Positions 35,038 through 43,019 of a stretch of 64,000 nt of DNA are shown in pieces. The translations under genes and the position numbers were made by a program. Position 1 is the stretch's first letter. Every line of letters begins with the position of its first letter. The stretch is from Planctomycetota bacterium (lineage in GTDB: Bacteria > Planctomycetota > UBA1135 > JACQFD01). Location: NCBI GenBank assembly GCA_016792805.1, contig JAEUHX010000054.1, forward strand, positions 42,958-106,957, in the 5' to 3' direction. The notes beneath the pieces are model-generated. The model saw only the letters and a list, made by a program, of their open reading frames with translations, searched no databases and was not told where the DNA came from.

Positions 35038-35712
35038 GTGGCAGACCTCCCTCCGATTGAAGAATTTGAGCAGCACGCACGCGAGGCGTTCGCGGCGATT
35101 CCAGCGACCTTTCGAGAAGGAATTTCGGATCTCGTCGTGCATGCGAAGCGCGTGACGCACGCGCACCTCGACGACTACGAGACGCTCGGCGAGTGCGAAG
35201 CCGATTTGATGTCGGAGGAGTCCGGTTTCCGCCGCTCGACGATCCACCTTTACTACGGGTCCTTTGTGAGCTTGGCCCGCCAAGACACCACATTTGATTG
35301 GGCAGCGGAGCTGCGCGAGACGATCGAGCACGAGATTCGCCATCACCTCGAAGACCGCGCAGGGCTACCCGATCTGCGAAGGGAGGATTGGGTCGAGGAG
35401 CAGAATGAACGCCGGCACGGCGGACTCGAGCACGATCCATTCTTCTATCGCGCTGGCGAGGAGCTCGAGCCCGATGAATACTGGGTCGGCAATGATTGCT
35501 TTCTCGAAGTAAGGCTCACGCGCCGCGCGCTTCAGAGGATTGAAGGCAGGCTTCATCCAGTAACATTCGGCGAAGAGCAGCTCGAAGTCCTCGTTCCCGC
35601 ACAAGGTGGAGACGCTCGATATGTTCCAATCGAGGGCGGCTGGGTCGACGACGACGGCAATAGTGGCGATTTGATCGTCGTGTTCGTGTGCGGCCGCAGC
35701 TGGAAAAAGTAG
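35038..35712 (+). CDS. Small zincin-like metallopeptidase
   Basis: 224 aa, GTG start. ETIEHEIRHHLED at about 100-112 contains the HExxH zinc site followed by a further His, as in the minimal zincin family of small cytosolic putative peptidases (DUF1025 type). The C-terminal half holds an unrelated beta-rich segment that makes this protein about twice the usual size. It is divergent from the SEC-C gene. Confidence 0.7.
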   Translation: MADLPPIEEFEQHAREAFAAIPATFREGISDLVVHAKRVTHAHLDDYETLGECEADLMSEESGFRRSTIHLYYGSFVSLARQDTTFDWAAELRETIEHEIRHHLEDRAGLPDLRREDWVEEQNERRHGGLEHDPFFYRAGEELEPDEYWVGNDCFLEVRLTRRALQRIEGRLHPVTFGEEQLEVLVPAQGGDARYVPIEGGWVDDDGNSGDLIVVFVCGRSWKK

Positions 35713-35718
35713 CGTCCG

Positions 35719-37821
35719 CTACCGGTCTCGGGGATTCGCCGGCCCGCTCGCAGGCGCTGGACGGCGCGCGGCGTCCGTATCGAATGCCCAACGAAGATAG
35801 CTCTGCCACCAAGACCACTGCTGGCCGCCGCGATCAAAAGTTGCATTCGTCGCCTTCACGACGCGGTAGAGGCCATCGGCGAGAATCCGATATTCGGGCT
35901 TCGGCTCGAGGCGATACGCGGCGACGAGCGCAGAGGCGATCCACGATTGAGTGCCTCCCGGCTCCCGCTCATCGAGAAATGCGCCTGAGCCGTCGGTTGC
36001 CACACATCGCTTGAAGACTCCCGTCTTGGCATTCCAGCCGTCCTTCACGAGGAAATCGGCGGCGTCGAGGGCGATCGTGCGCGCGAGCGGGTCGCCGGTT
36101 TGCTCGAAATAGTAGACAAGCCCATTTACGGCGATTGCCACCTGCCAGGGCATCTCGAAAGGATGGTTGGTAAGCTGCCGCGGATCGGGTGCAGCCTCAT
36201 TGAGATATTTGATTTCCCCCTTTCCTCGACGCGCGTCCATTCCGCGAACGAGATGGCTCGCCGCATCCAGATAGGCGCGATCTCCAGTGACGCGATGGAG
36301 CTGCACGAGCCCGCGGAGCAGCCAGCCATCGGAGCGCGCGCTCGCGGAGGCCACGGCCTTCTTCGCGAACGGATAGGTAAGAATCGCCTGGCCGATGGAC
36401 TCGAGCTCGAATCGCACCCAGGGATCGCCGGTCAACAAATGGACTGCATACAGGTCGTCGATTGTAAAGTGTTCCTCGTCGAATCCGTTCCAGCCGTGGG
36501 TTTCTCGCATCCAGGTTCCGGACGTACCTTCGCGCCACGCCGCAAGGCGCGGATCGAGAGGAATCTCGCGGCCGAGCCGGTCGGGCCACTTGGGATGGGG
36601 CATCCCCTCGAATAGCAACACATTGGGGTGATCCGCGGCGCGGATGCTGCGCACGATGGGGCGCAACGACTGCTGAAGGGCGCGCTCAAAAGTAAGGTCA
36701 AACCACTCGCGCATTCCGGTCTGCAGCGTGCGCAGGACGCCGTCGCTCGAGAGGCCGTTCCGAGGGCTGCCGGTCTGATGAGTGCCCTTCACATCTCCGA
36801 AGGCGCCGTTCCAACCGTACTCCCGCGACCTGCGAGCGCGCGCGAACTCATCCTGCGCCAGACGCGCCGCGGTTTGAGGCGGAGGCCCGAGCACCATGGC
36901 GCCGAAATCGCCCCATGCTTGAGTGCGAACGAGGTAGGCCGGCTGAAGGCCCGGAAGCATCGGCTTCTCGAGAGCTCGGGCGAGCGCGGGCGTGCGGGCG
37001 GTGTTTCCGGAGGCATCCAGCAGGATTCGCCACGCTTTCGTCTGGCCGTCACCTAGCCACAAATCTTTCGCTCCGCGCGGAAGGAGCCACCCGCGTGCAC
37101 CGCCATCCGCACGCTTCTCGAGAGCGCACCCGTTCAGCTCCGGCCATGCGATTGCCATGGTGACATTCGGGTCGATTGGCTCGATGCGATAGCTGCGAAA
37201 CCGAATCGGACCCCACGGCGCCGTCGGCGGATCGTTCCGCAGAACGAGCGTCAGAAACACGAAGGACTCGCCCGCGAACCGCTCCACGAATGCCTCGAAA
37301 ATCAATAATTCCTCGAGGGCGCCCACCTTCGGCGACACCAGCCGATGGCGTCCTCCCGCCCGAGCGGCCTCCCGGAGTGCACTTTTCTCAATCGGCTTCA
37401 GCGCGCCCCCCACCTCGGCGCTGCGCTCCACGCCCTCGAAGTCCTCCAGAACCAGCCGAAACCGCGGCACTTCGCCGAGAGGCGTCGAAGGCAATGGCGG
37501 CCGCGCTCCGTCTGCGCGAATCTCCACGAAGCTGCTGCGAAGCGCCTTCCAGGAGGGCAGCACGCGCACTCGAGCCCACGAGACTGATCCGTCCCGATGG
37601 CGCTCAAGCGGCTCGATCTCTGCGGGCGCATCGACGCCGAGCAGATCGCACGACGGCACGACGCCGGGCGCGAATGCGACCGCAGTCGAAACCACAAGCC
37701 CCGTCGGCTTTGCATCCGCGCCGTTCTCGAGGCGTAATGTTGCGAGCGGCTCCGGGCGCGGCTCGCTCTGGGGCTCCGCCGTCGAGAGAAGGATCGAAAG
37801 CGCTGGAAGGATGGCTAGCAT
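35719..37821 (-). CDS. Secreted (alpha/alpha)-toroid protein, rhamnogalacturonan-lyase-like
   Basis: 700 aa with a signal peptide (LAILPALSILLSTAEP). Residues 25-200 form a beta-sandwich-like region with GLVVSTAVAFAPGV and RDGSVSWARVRV, as in the N-terminal part of exo-rhamnogalacturonan-lyase/YetA-like proteins. From about 400 the sequence has repeated helical pairs with W, H and Y residues (THGWNGFDEEH, SDGWLLRGLVQLHRVTGD, YYFEQTGD, GTQSWIASALVAAYR) typical of alpha/alpha barrels of glycosidases and lyases. A role in polysaccharide breakdown is inferred; the substrate and catalytic residues are not established. Confidence 0.6.
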   Translation of the reverse strand: MLAILPALSILLSTAEPQSEPRPEPLATLRLENGADAKPTGLVVSTAVAFAPGVVPSCDLLGVDAPAEIEPLERHRDGSVSWARVRVLPSWKALRSSFVEIRADGARPPLPSTPLGEVPRFRLVLEDFEGVERSAEVGGALKPIEKSALREAARAGGRHRLVSPKVGALEELLIFEAFVERFAGESFVFLTLVLRNDPPTAPWGPIRFRSYRIEPIDPNVTMAIAWPELNGCALEKRADGGARGWLLPRGAKDLWLGDGQTKAWRILLDASGNTARTPALARALEKPMLPGLQPAYLVRTQAWGDFGAMVLGPPPQTAARLAQDEFARARRSREYGWNGAFGDVKGTHQTGSPRNGLSSDGVLRTLQTGMREWFDLTFERALQQSLRPIVRSIRAADHPNVLLFEGMPHPKWPDRLGREIPLDPRLAAWREGTSGTWMRETHGWNGFDEEHFTIDDLYAVHLLTGDPWVRFELESIGQAILTYPFAKKAVASASARSDGWLLRGLVQLHRVTGDRAYLDAASHLVRGMDARRGKGEIKYLNEAAPDPRQLTNHPFEMPWQVAIAVNGLVYYFEQTGDPLARTIALDAADFLVKDGWNAKTGVFKRCVATDGSGAFLDEREPGGTQSWIASALVAAYRLEPKPEYRILADGLYRVVKATNATFDRGGQQWSWWQSYLRWAFDTDAARRPAPASGPANPRDR

Positions 37822-37863
37822 TCCGCTCTCCCCTTGGTCGACGCTTCCGCGCGCATTGAACTC

Positions 37864-38475
37864 ATGGCCAGCGCAGCACCGGCGATCGCCGCTTTCGGCT
37901 CCTTCGCGGGTGCCTTCGCTGCGGCATGGCGGTGGTCGCCAGGGCAGTTCGTGGATGCGGTCATCATTGCGTGGATCGGAATCTTTGCAATTGTGGGGGC
38001 CGCGCGCGGTGCGCTTCGCGGTGTGCTCCGAATTGTATCTCTGCTCGCCGCCTGCGCTGTGGGCCGTCTCGCGGCTCCGTGGATCGAATCGCCGATTGGA
38101 TACGCTTTCCAGCTCGCGCCTCGGTCCTCCCTCTGGGTGGCCGCCATCGGGGTCGCCGTCGCCGCCTCGGTGGCCTTTGGAATTGTGCTCGCCCGATGCG
38201 ACACGGTGATCGCCAAGCTTCGGGTCCCGCTGCTCGACGCGGTGCTCGGATTGGCGCTCGGAATCGCCTTCGGGGCCGCGCTCGCCTTGGCCATCCTCAC
38301 ACCCATGCGCGACGCCCTAGCGCCCACTTCTCCTCTCGCGGCGGCCGCGGCCCAGTCGTGGAGCGGCCAGGCTGCAGCTCGCGTCGTTCGCATTCATGAG
38401 GACGGATCGCTCCGCTGGCTTCAGCCATCCCTTCGATTCCCTGAAGTGAAGGCTGCTCCAACGCCGCCCCGGTAG
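37864..38475 (+). CDS. CvpA-like membrane protein
   Basis: 203 aa from the ATG at 37864 (a TTG at 37834 is the alternative). It has four hydrophobic segments. DAVIIAWIGIFAIVGAARGA and LRIVSLLAACAVGRL match the start of CvpA-family proteins, which carry a small glycine-rich turn between the first two segments. E. coli CvpA is needed for colicin V export and bile tolerance; the biochemical role of the family is unclear. It is divergent from the toroid gene with 42 bp between starts. Confidence 0.65.
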   Translation: MASAAPAIAAFGSFAGAFAAAWRWSPGQFVDAVIIAWIGIFAIVGAARGALRGVLRIVSLLAACAVGRLAAPWIESPIGYAFQLAPRSSLWVAAIGVAVAASVAFGIVLARCDTVIAKLRVPLLDAVLGLALGIAFGAALALAILTPMRDALAPTSPLAAAAAQSWSGQAAARVVRIHEDGSLRWLQPSLRFPEVKAAPTPPR

Positions 38476-38509
38476 GTCTCTCGACTCCGGGGCGGCCGAA
38501 TTCACGGCG

Positions 38510-39850
38510 CTATGCAGCCGACTCCACTTCGGCGTCGGTCTTTGCGCGGCGTCCGGCGACATCTTGAGAAGCCGCCACCGAGTCGGGCCGGTGGGTGTGA
38601 TTATCGATATTGATGGAGCAAAGGGACCCGCACATTGTGCACACGGCCTTCCCCGCTGCTTCGCTCCCTTCCTTGTAGCGACGAGCTTTCTCGGGATCCA
38701 TCGAGAGGCGGTACATGCCCGGCCAGTCGAGCGCCTTGCGGTAGCGCGACATGGCGTCATCCCAATCGCGCGCTCTCGGGATCTTCTTACCAATGTCTCC
38801 CGAATGGGCCGCGATGCGAGTGGCGATCACTCCGTCGTGCACATCCTGCTTGTCGGGAAGCCGAAGGTGCTCCGCAGGTGTCACATAGCACAGAAAATCG
38901 GCGCCGGCCGCCGAAGCAATCGCCCCGCCGATGGCGCCGGTAATGTGATCGTAGCCGGGAGCCACGTCGGTCGTGAGCGGGCCGAGCACATAAAACGGCG
39001 CCCCATCGCAAACTTTCTTTTGCAGCTGCACGACGGAGGCGATCTCGTCGATCGGGACGTGGCCCGGACCCTCAATCATCACCTGGCAGCCGCGCTCCTT
39101 GGCTCGACGAGTGAGCTCTCCTAACACGAGCATCTCCGCGATCTGCCCGCGATCATTGGCATCCGCCAAAGCACCGGGTCGCAGCCCGTCGCCGAGAGAG
39201 AATGTCACATCGTGCGCCCGAAGGATGTCGCACAGCTCATCGAAATGCTCATAAAGCGGATTCTCCTGCTGCGTCCGCTCGATCCAGGCGGCGTGAATCG
39301 ATCCGCCGCGGGAGACGATGCCCTCGACGCGGCTGTGGCCTCTCAGCATGCGGACCGTTTCTCTTGTAACGCCGCAGTGAAGCGTCATGAAATCGACTCC
39401 CTGCTTCGCCTGCTTCTCGATCGCCGCGAAGAGCTCCTTGGCCGTCCACTTCACGATCGTCTCCTCGGAGGCGACCTGGTAGATCGGCACAGTCCCGAGA
39501 ATGACCGAGCACTCCGAAAGGATCTTCTCGCGGATCGCGTCGAGATCGCGTCCGGTCGACAGATCCATCACCGAATGGGCGCCTGCGCGCACGGCAACAT
39601 GGAGCTTCTCGATCTCTTCCGTGACAAGCTGGTGAAGGCTCGACGCGCCAATATTGGCATTCACTTTTGTGGACAGCCCAGCCCCCACTCCGATCGCTCG
39701 GAATGGATGGTGAATATTCTTGGGGATGACGATCGTCCCACGAGCCACGCCGGAGCGCACCTGCTCGGGCGTCACGCCCTCGTCCTGTGCGACGATGCGC
39801 ATCTCCGGGGTGATTTCTCCGCGCCGAGCGCGCTCGATCTGAGTGGTCAT
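38510..39850 (-). CDS. thiC: ThiC-like radical SAM phosphomethylpyrimidine synthase (short form)
   Basis: 446 aa from the ATG at 39850 (MTTQIERARRGEIT); the ATG at 39889 adds 13 residues but lies against a hairpin. KVNANIGAS, VMDLSTGRD, GCQVMIEGPGHVP and DVAPGYDHITGAIGGA are intact. The C-terminal cluster motif is CTMCGSLC. The enzyme turns aminoimidazole ribotide into HMP-P, the pyrimidine of thiamine. The close paralogue BzaF makes the 5-hydroxybenzimidazole ligand of some cobamides, and a cobalamin riboswitch lies upstream on the same strand, so that function is a minor alternative. No TPP riboswitch was found. Confidence 0.9.
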   Translation of the reverse strand: MTTQIERARRGEITPEMRIVAQDEGVTPEQVRSGVARGTIVIPKNIHHPFRAIGVGAGLSTKVNANIGASSLHQLVTEEIEKLHVAVRAGAHSVMDLSTGRDLDAIREKILSECSVILGTVPIYQVASEETIVKWTAKELFAAIEKQAKQGVDFMTLHCGVTRETVRMLRGHSRVEGIVSRGGSIHAAWIERTQQENPLYEHFDELCDILRAHDVTFSLGDGLRPGALADANDRGQIAEMLVLGELTRRAKERGCQVMIEGPGHVPIDEIASVVQLQKKVCDGAPFYVLGPLTTDVAPGYDHITGAIGGAIASAAGADFLCYVTPAEHLRLPDKQDVHDGVIATRIAAHSGDIGKKIPRARDWDDAMSRYRKALDWPGMYRLSMDPEKARRYKEGSEAAGKAVCTMCGSLCSINIDNHTHRPDSVAASQDVAGRRAKTDAEVESAA

Positions 39851-39895
39851 CGGATGGTTCTGAGATGAGGTAGTTGCTGGAGGCTCCATTCCAAC

Positions 39896-39940
39896 GACCC
39901 CGCGCGGCGACGCAAGGAGACTTGCGTCGCTGCGGGGGTC
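39896..39940 (-). promoter_or_regulatory. Long palindromic hairpin in the ThiC leader
   Basis: The inner stem GCGACGCAAG (39907-39916), loop GAGA, CTTGCGTCGC is perfect over 10 bp, and an outer stem (GACCCC with GGGGTC) closes it across a small internal bulge. It lies just ahead of the ThiC-like gene and could influence ribosome access or transcription into that gene; no T-run follows. A function is inferred only from position. Confidence 0.5.
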
Positions 39941-40013
39941 TGCGTGGGTTCTCAGGACAGGCAGCGAGGCGCGGAGCCCCGCTCGTGCCCGGTACGAGGA
40001 TCACCAGCGCTTA

Positions 40014-40175
40014 GCAGGCCGTTGAGACGCTCATTCCGGCGCTTCTCGTCCGGCCTTCCGCGATCTCATCGTCGAGACGCATTCGACGTAACTCCCTGGC
40101 TACGCCTCGCGCGTCTCTCCTCGATCTCGCGAAAACTGAACTTCGAATCGCCTGAAGGCGGTTTTCAACAACCTT
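40014..40175 (-). repeat. MITE-like dispersed repeat, copy B (162 bp)
   Basis: On the minus strand this segment matches the element at 63589-63750 along its whole length, with shared blocks such as CGAGATCGAGGAGAGACG, AAGTTCA and CGATGAGATCGCG. Imperfect inverted ends (GAAGGTTGTTGAAAA and the complement of GCAGGCCGTTGAGA) frame it. It abuts the stop codon of the beta-propeller gene. No coding potential. Confidence 0.8.
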
Positions 40176-41645
40176 CTACTGGAGGACGACGGGCACCTGC
40201 GCACTCAATCGAATCGTGAGCGCGCCAAGGTCGATCGCCACGGCCTGACAAAGGAAGTTGAAGCCGTAGTAGGCGGCTCCCGTTGGAGTCGGCGTCGTGA
40301 GCAGGACATCGCTTCCGACGGCCGAAGCCACGAGGCTTGCGCTCGCGGTGAAATGCAAGACTCCGGCGGCGCCGAGGTCGACGGCCACATCCGAAGTGTC
40401 GGCCACCACGAAGACGCTTTCCGACGCCGCAACGCCCGCAGTTGCGAGTGTTACAGAACTTCCAACGGAGGGAACCGTCGGCTGCACTGTGAATGCAAGG
40501 GGAGGTGCGAAGGGACTTGGTGAGGCCGGGGCCGAGAAGACCAGAACGGCTTCGCTGCCCTGACAGGTCACATACACCCTCGATCCATCCGGGGAGAAGA
40601 TCGCATCGTTGGGCTGAAAGTAACCAAAACCAACGGATGGTGTGTGGACGATTGAAATCACCGTTCCGCGTGCGACGTCGAGGAATGCCACTTCTTCCGA
40701 AGCGATATCACAAACCACGAGGATCGAACCGTCTGGAGAGATCGCCAGACCTGTGTGGGCACCGATGGCCGTTCCGGAAGGAAACGCGCGCACGAATTCG
40801 CCAGTAGTCGGCGAGAATCCATAGATGCGCTTTCCCATGTCGTAGCCAGCGACGTAGGCGACCCCGTCGGGCCCAATCACGGTGTCTTGCGCGCTCGGAT
40901 ATGCGCTGAAGGATCCCTCGGATCGCAGCACCGCACTCGCAACTGCGCCGAACGTTCCCGGCAAAGGGCGCCGTTCGATCGCCGCTGTGGAGCCCGAGAA
41001 GCTCGGCAGGTAGGCCGTCGTCGGCAGCACGAGGTCGGCTCCCGATCGCACAAATCGGCCGGCGCTGCCGCTCGCAAGCACGGTAAGCTCGCTCGGGATC
41101 TCCTGGAATGCGGTGGCGCTCGCCGGATCCAGGTCGATCGCAAAGAGCCGTTGCGAACCGTCGCCCACGGAAACCCACGCGCGTGTGCCGGCGGCGTTGG
41201 TCACGACTCCGAAAGGATACAGAGCGAAGAATGGGCCGAGCACCACCGTGGCGATGGGCGCGTCGGTCCCGACGTCGAAGATTGTCACTGAGCTGTCTGT
41301 GGAATTAGTTACAATTCCAACTGGAGGACTCGAGGACGCCGAGGCGAACGCGATCTCCTCGGGATAGAGTCCGACGGGAACCATGCCAGCGATCGATCCA
41401 GTCGCAGGATCGATGCGCACCACGACGTTATTGTTGAACGCCTGCGGATTGACGAACGCCGACTGTCCGGCGAGCGAAACATAAAGATGACCGTTCGGTC
41501 CCCAGGCAAGCCCGAACGGTTGGCCCGAGTTCTGACCGTATCCGGCTGTCGAGATCGGCCCGAGAAAAGTCTGGCCGGAAGCGGTGCGGACGGCAGATCC
41601 GGCAAAAAGAAGGCCGAATCCACATAAAAAGGATGCGCGCAGCAT
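40176..41645 (-). CDS. Secreted beta-propeller protein under cobalamin-riboswitch control
   Basis: 489 aa. The ATG at 41645 has GGAGG 6 bp upstream. The signal peptide ends near TASGQ, so the protein is secreted and not a lipoprotein. At least six blades of YVTN/PQQ-like type are visible, with repeats such as PFGLAWGPNGHLYVSL, VTNSTDSSVTIFDVG, GLAISPDGSILVVCDIA and NDAIFSPDGSRVYVTC. The last 100 residues form a beta-rich C-terminal domain. Its leader contains a cobalamin riboswitch. In Bacteroides the surface beta-propeller BtuG captures B12 for BtuB, so a B12-capture function is a reasonable hypothesis; sequence similarity to BtuG itself was not established, and no TonB-dependent receptor is in the window. 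Confidence 0.8.
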   Translation of the reverse strand: MLRASFLCGFGLLFAGSAVRTASGQTFLGPISTAGYGQNSGQPFGLAWGPNGHLYVSLAGQSAFVNPQAFNNNVVVRIDPATGSIAGMVPVGLYPEEIAFASASSSPPVGIVTNSTDSSVTIFDVGTDAPIATVVLGPFFALYPFGVVTNAAGTRAWVSVGDGSQRLFAIDLDPASATAFQEIPSELTVLASGSAGRFVRSGADLVLPTTAYLPSFSGSTAAIERRPLPGTFGAVASAVLRSEGSFSAYPSAQDTVIGPDGVAYVAGYDMGKRIYGFSPTTGEFVRAFPSGTAIGAHTGLAISPDGSILVVCDIASEEVAFLDVARGTVISIVHTPSVGFGYFQPNDAIFSPDGSRVYVTCQGSEAVLVFSAPASPSPFAPPLAFTVQPTVPSVGSSVTLATAGVAASESVFVVADTSDVAVDLGAAGVLHFTASASLVASAVGSDVLLTTPTPTGAAYYGFNFLCQAVAIDLGALTIRLSAQVPVVLQ

Positions 41646-41856
41646 AAGCTGCCTCCGATGTCGGAAGAGTGAGCGAATGGGAATGCACGAGGACGCGCGT
41701 TCTGTTGATTCCTCCATCAACGCGCGGTTTCACTCGGCAGATCGCTCACGTCGTCGCAATGAAACGCGAGTTCGAAGGGAGGGCACCGTCCTGCTCCACT
41801 TCGTCCGTCCAGACCGCGGCTCCCCACGATGGGAGTCGGGCATGGCTCCGTTTCCG

Positions 41857-41885
41857 CCAACTTCACTAAAACCGAGTGAAGGTGG
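41857..41885 (-). promoter_or_regulatory. Hairpin adjoining the cobalamin riboswitch
   Basis: On the minus strand CCACCTTCACT, loop CGGTTTT, AGTGAAGTTGG pair over 11 positions with one mismatch. It follows the closing strand of riboswitch P1 by 4 nt and is the natural candidate for part of the expression platform. No T-run follows, so control at translation or by Rho is more likely than intrinsic termination. Confidence 0.5.
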
Positions 41886-41889
41886 AGGA

Positions 41890-42102
41890 GCTTCTCGGGC
41901 AGGTCTTCCGACTTGCGAATCATCCTATTCACCACGCCTTCCCACACATCGCTGGGGGCCCAAACCGGCTCCAGTTCCGCGCAGTGGCTGCCCCGCGAAC
42001 GCTCAAAAGCATCGTTCGCCATCGGGCCTGTGGTTTTCGTCCTCGCTTACGGCGGCGGGTCCGTGACGGATTTACACCGTCTTCCGAGCGGACCCGAGAA
42101 GC
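41890..42102 (-). promoter_or_regulatory. Cobalamin (B12) riboswitch
   Basis: Read 5' to 3' on the minus strand, the element is closed by a perfect 10-bp P1 stem (GCTTCTCGGG at the 5' end, CCCGAGAAGC at the 3' end). Between them, in the order of the cobalamin aptamer, are GGTGTAAATCCGTCACGGAC then CCGCCGCCGTAAGCG, the B12 box CAGCCACTGCG, GTGGGAAGGCG, and AAGTCGGAAGACCTGCC. These are the strongly conserved parts of the family. Binding of adenosylcobalamin normally lowers expression of the downstream gene, here the secreted beta-propeller that starts 245 bp later. Confidence 0.95.
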
Positions 42103-42192
42103 ACGCGACGATCGCCGACAACGATTCAAGGATCTGTAAGCTGCAGGACGCGCCTGCGGCTCTCGGAGTGTCGGCGATCGGCTCCGGGACCG

Positions 42193-42804
42193 TCAAGTAG
42201 CTTGACTCGAATCCCAGCAGAAATGGACCTGCCAACGCGCTCCCTGGGTGAGCGATTCGATCCGCCAGCCGAGGGGCGCGAGCGTGCGAAGCAGTGCGAT
42301 GGGCCGCTCGCTCATACCTTCGCCTCCCGCCATCCACCGAATCGGAGCGACTTCTCGGTCCGAGCTGACTCTCCTGGGCTCCATCGAGAACCGTGGAATC
42401 TCGAGTGCGCACCATCGAATCCAGGCTGCGAGCGCCATCGCAGCGCGTCCCTCACAAGAAGCCTCGACCACCATTCCACTGGAGGACCACGCTCCGCCGC
42501 GTCGACGGATAGCGGAGGAAGCCAACTCCAGCGCCAGTTCCAACGCATCGTCGCGCTCAGACGCGGGCGAGTCTCCCGCGAGCAGGTTCACGAGGGTGCT
42601 TGCGCACCATGCCTCCGATTCCATGCGCTCGCCCGTAAGGCCGAGCGCCGCCGCTCGATCCCGAATCGCAGCTCCTTGATCGTTGGAAGCAGCCAACAAG
42701 TGCGCGAGTCCCGACACGACAGCGCACTCATTGTTCCAATCGTGCAGAACCTCCGGGAGAAGATCGGTGAGCACGAGCGCGCTCAGCTCCGTATCGAGAA
42801 CCAT
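42193..42804 (-). CDS. Small protein with a histidine-kinase-like HDxNN helix
   Basis: 203 aa from the ATG at 42804. LLPEVLHDWNNECAVVSGLA (about 13-32) resembles the H-box of sensor kinases that read HDLNN or HELNN. Two long helices follow, as in a DHp domain. The rest (about 120-200) could be a degenerate ATPase-like fold but lacks N, G1 and G2 boxes. The layout is that of a ChpT-type phosphotransfer protein or a kinase remnant. It lies 90 bp upstream of the cobalamin riboswitch; a link is not implied. Confidence 0.5.
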   Translation of the reverse strand: MVLDTELSALVLTDLLPEVLHDWNNECAVVSGLAHLLAASNDQGAAIRDRAAALGLTGERMESEAWCASTLVNLLAGDSPASERDDALELALELASSAIRRRGGAWSSSGMVVEASCEGRAAMALAAWIRWCALEIPRFSMEPRRVSSDREVAPIRWMAGGEGMSERPIALLRTLAPLGWRIESLTQGARWQVHFCWDSSQAT

Positions 42805-43019
42805 GGCGCGTGAAAGGTAGCAGCCGCAGCTCAAAGTCGAGCGGGAAGATCGGCGTGCAGGTCGACTCCATTGCGGTGCGACGATGCAAATTCTGAAACT
42901 CTGCGCGGCAAGTCGCACATGAACCGACGTCCCAAGGGATCGCAGCCCGATGGATGCAGCCTCTTGCCTTTCCAAGTCGGTAGAGGTTGCCTACTTCAGC
43001 CCCACGAGGATCGCACACC

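Noticed and set aside
39881..40016. TPP riboswitch ahead of the ThiC-like gene
   Set aside because: A CTGAGA stretch and a GGGG-rich block occur on the minus strand, but the conserved second half of the aptamer (CCTGATC...GG..AAT...GCG.AGGGA) is absent.
41717..42022. Small minus-strand frame within the cobalamin riboswitch
   Set aside because: It covers the aptamer itself; the conserved bases are explained by RNA structure and no ribosome-binding site precedes it.
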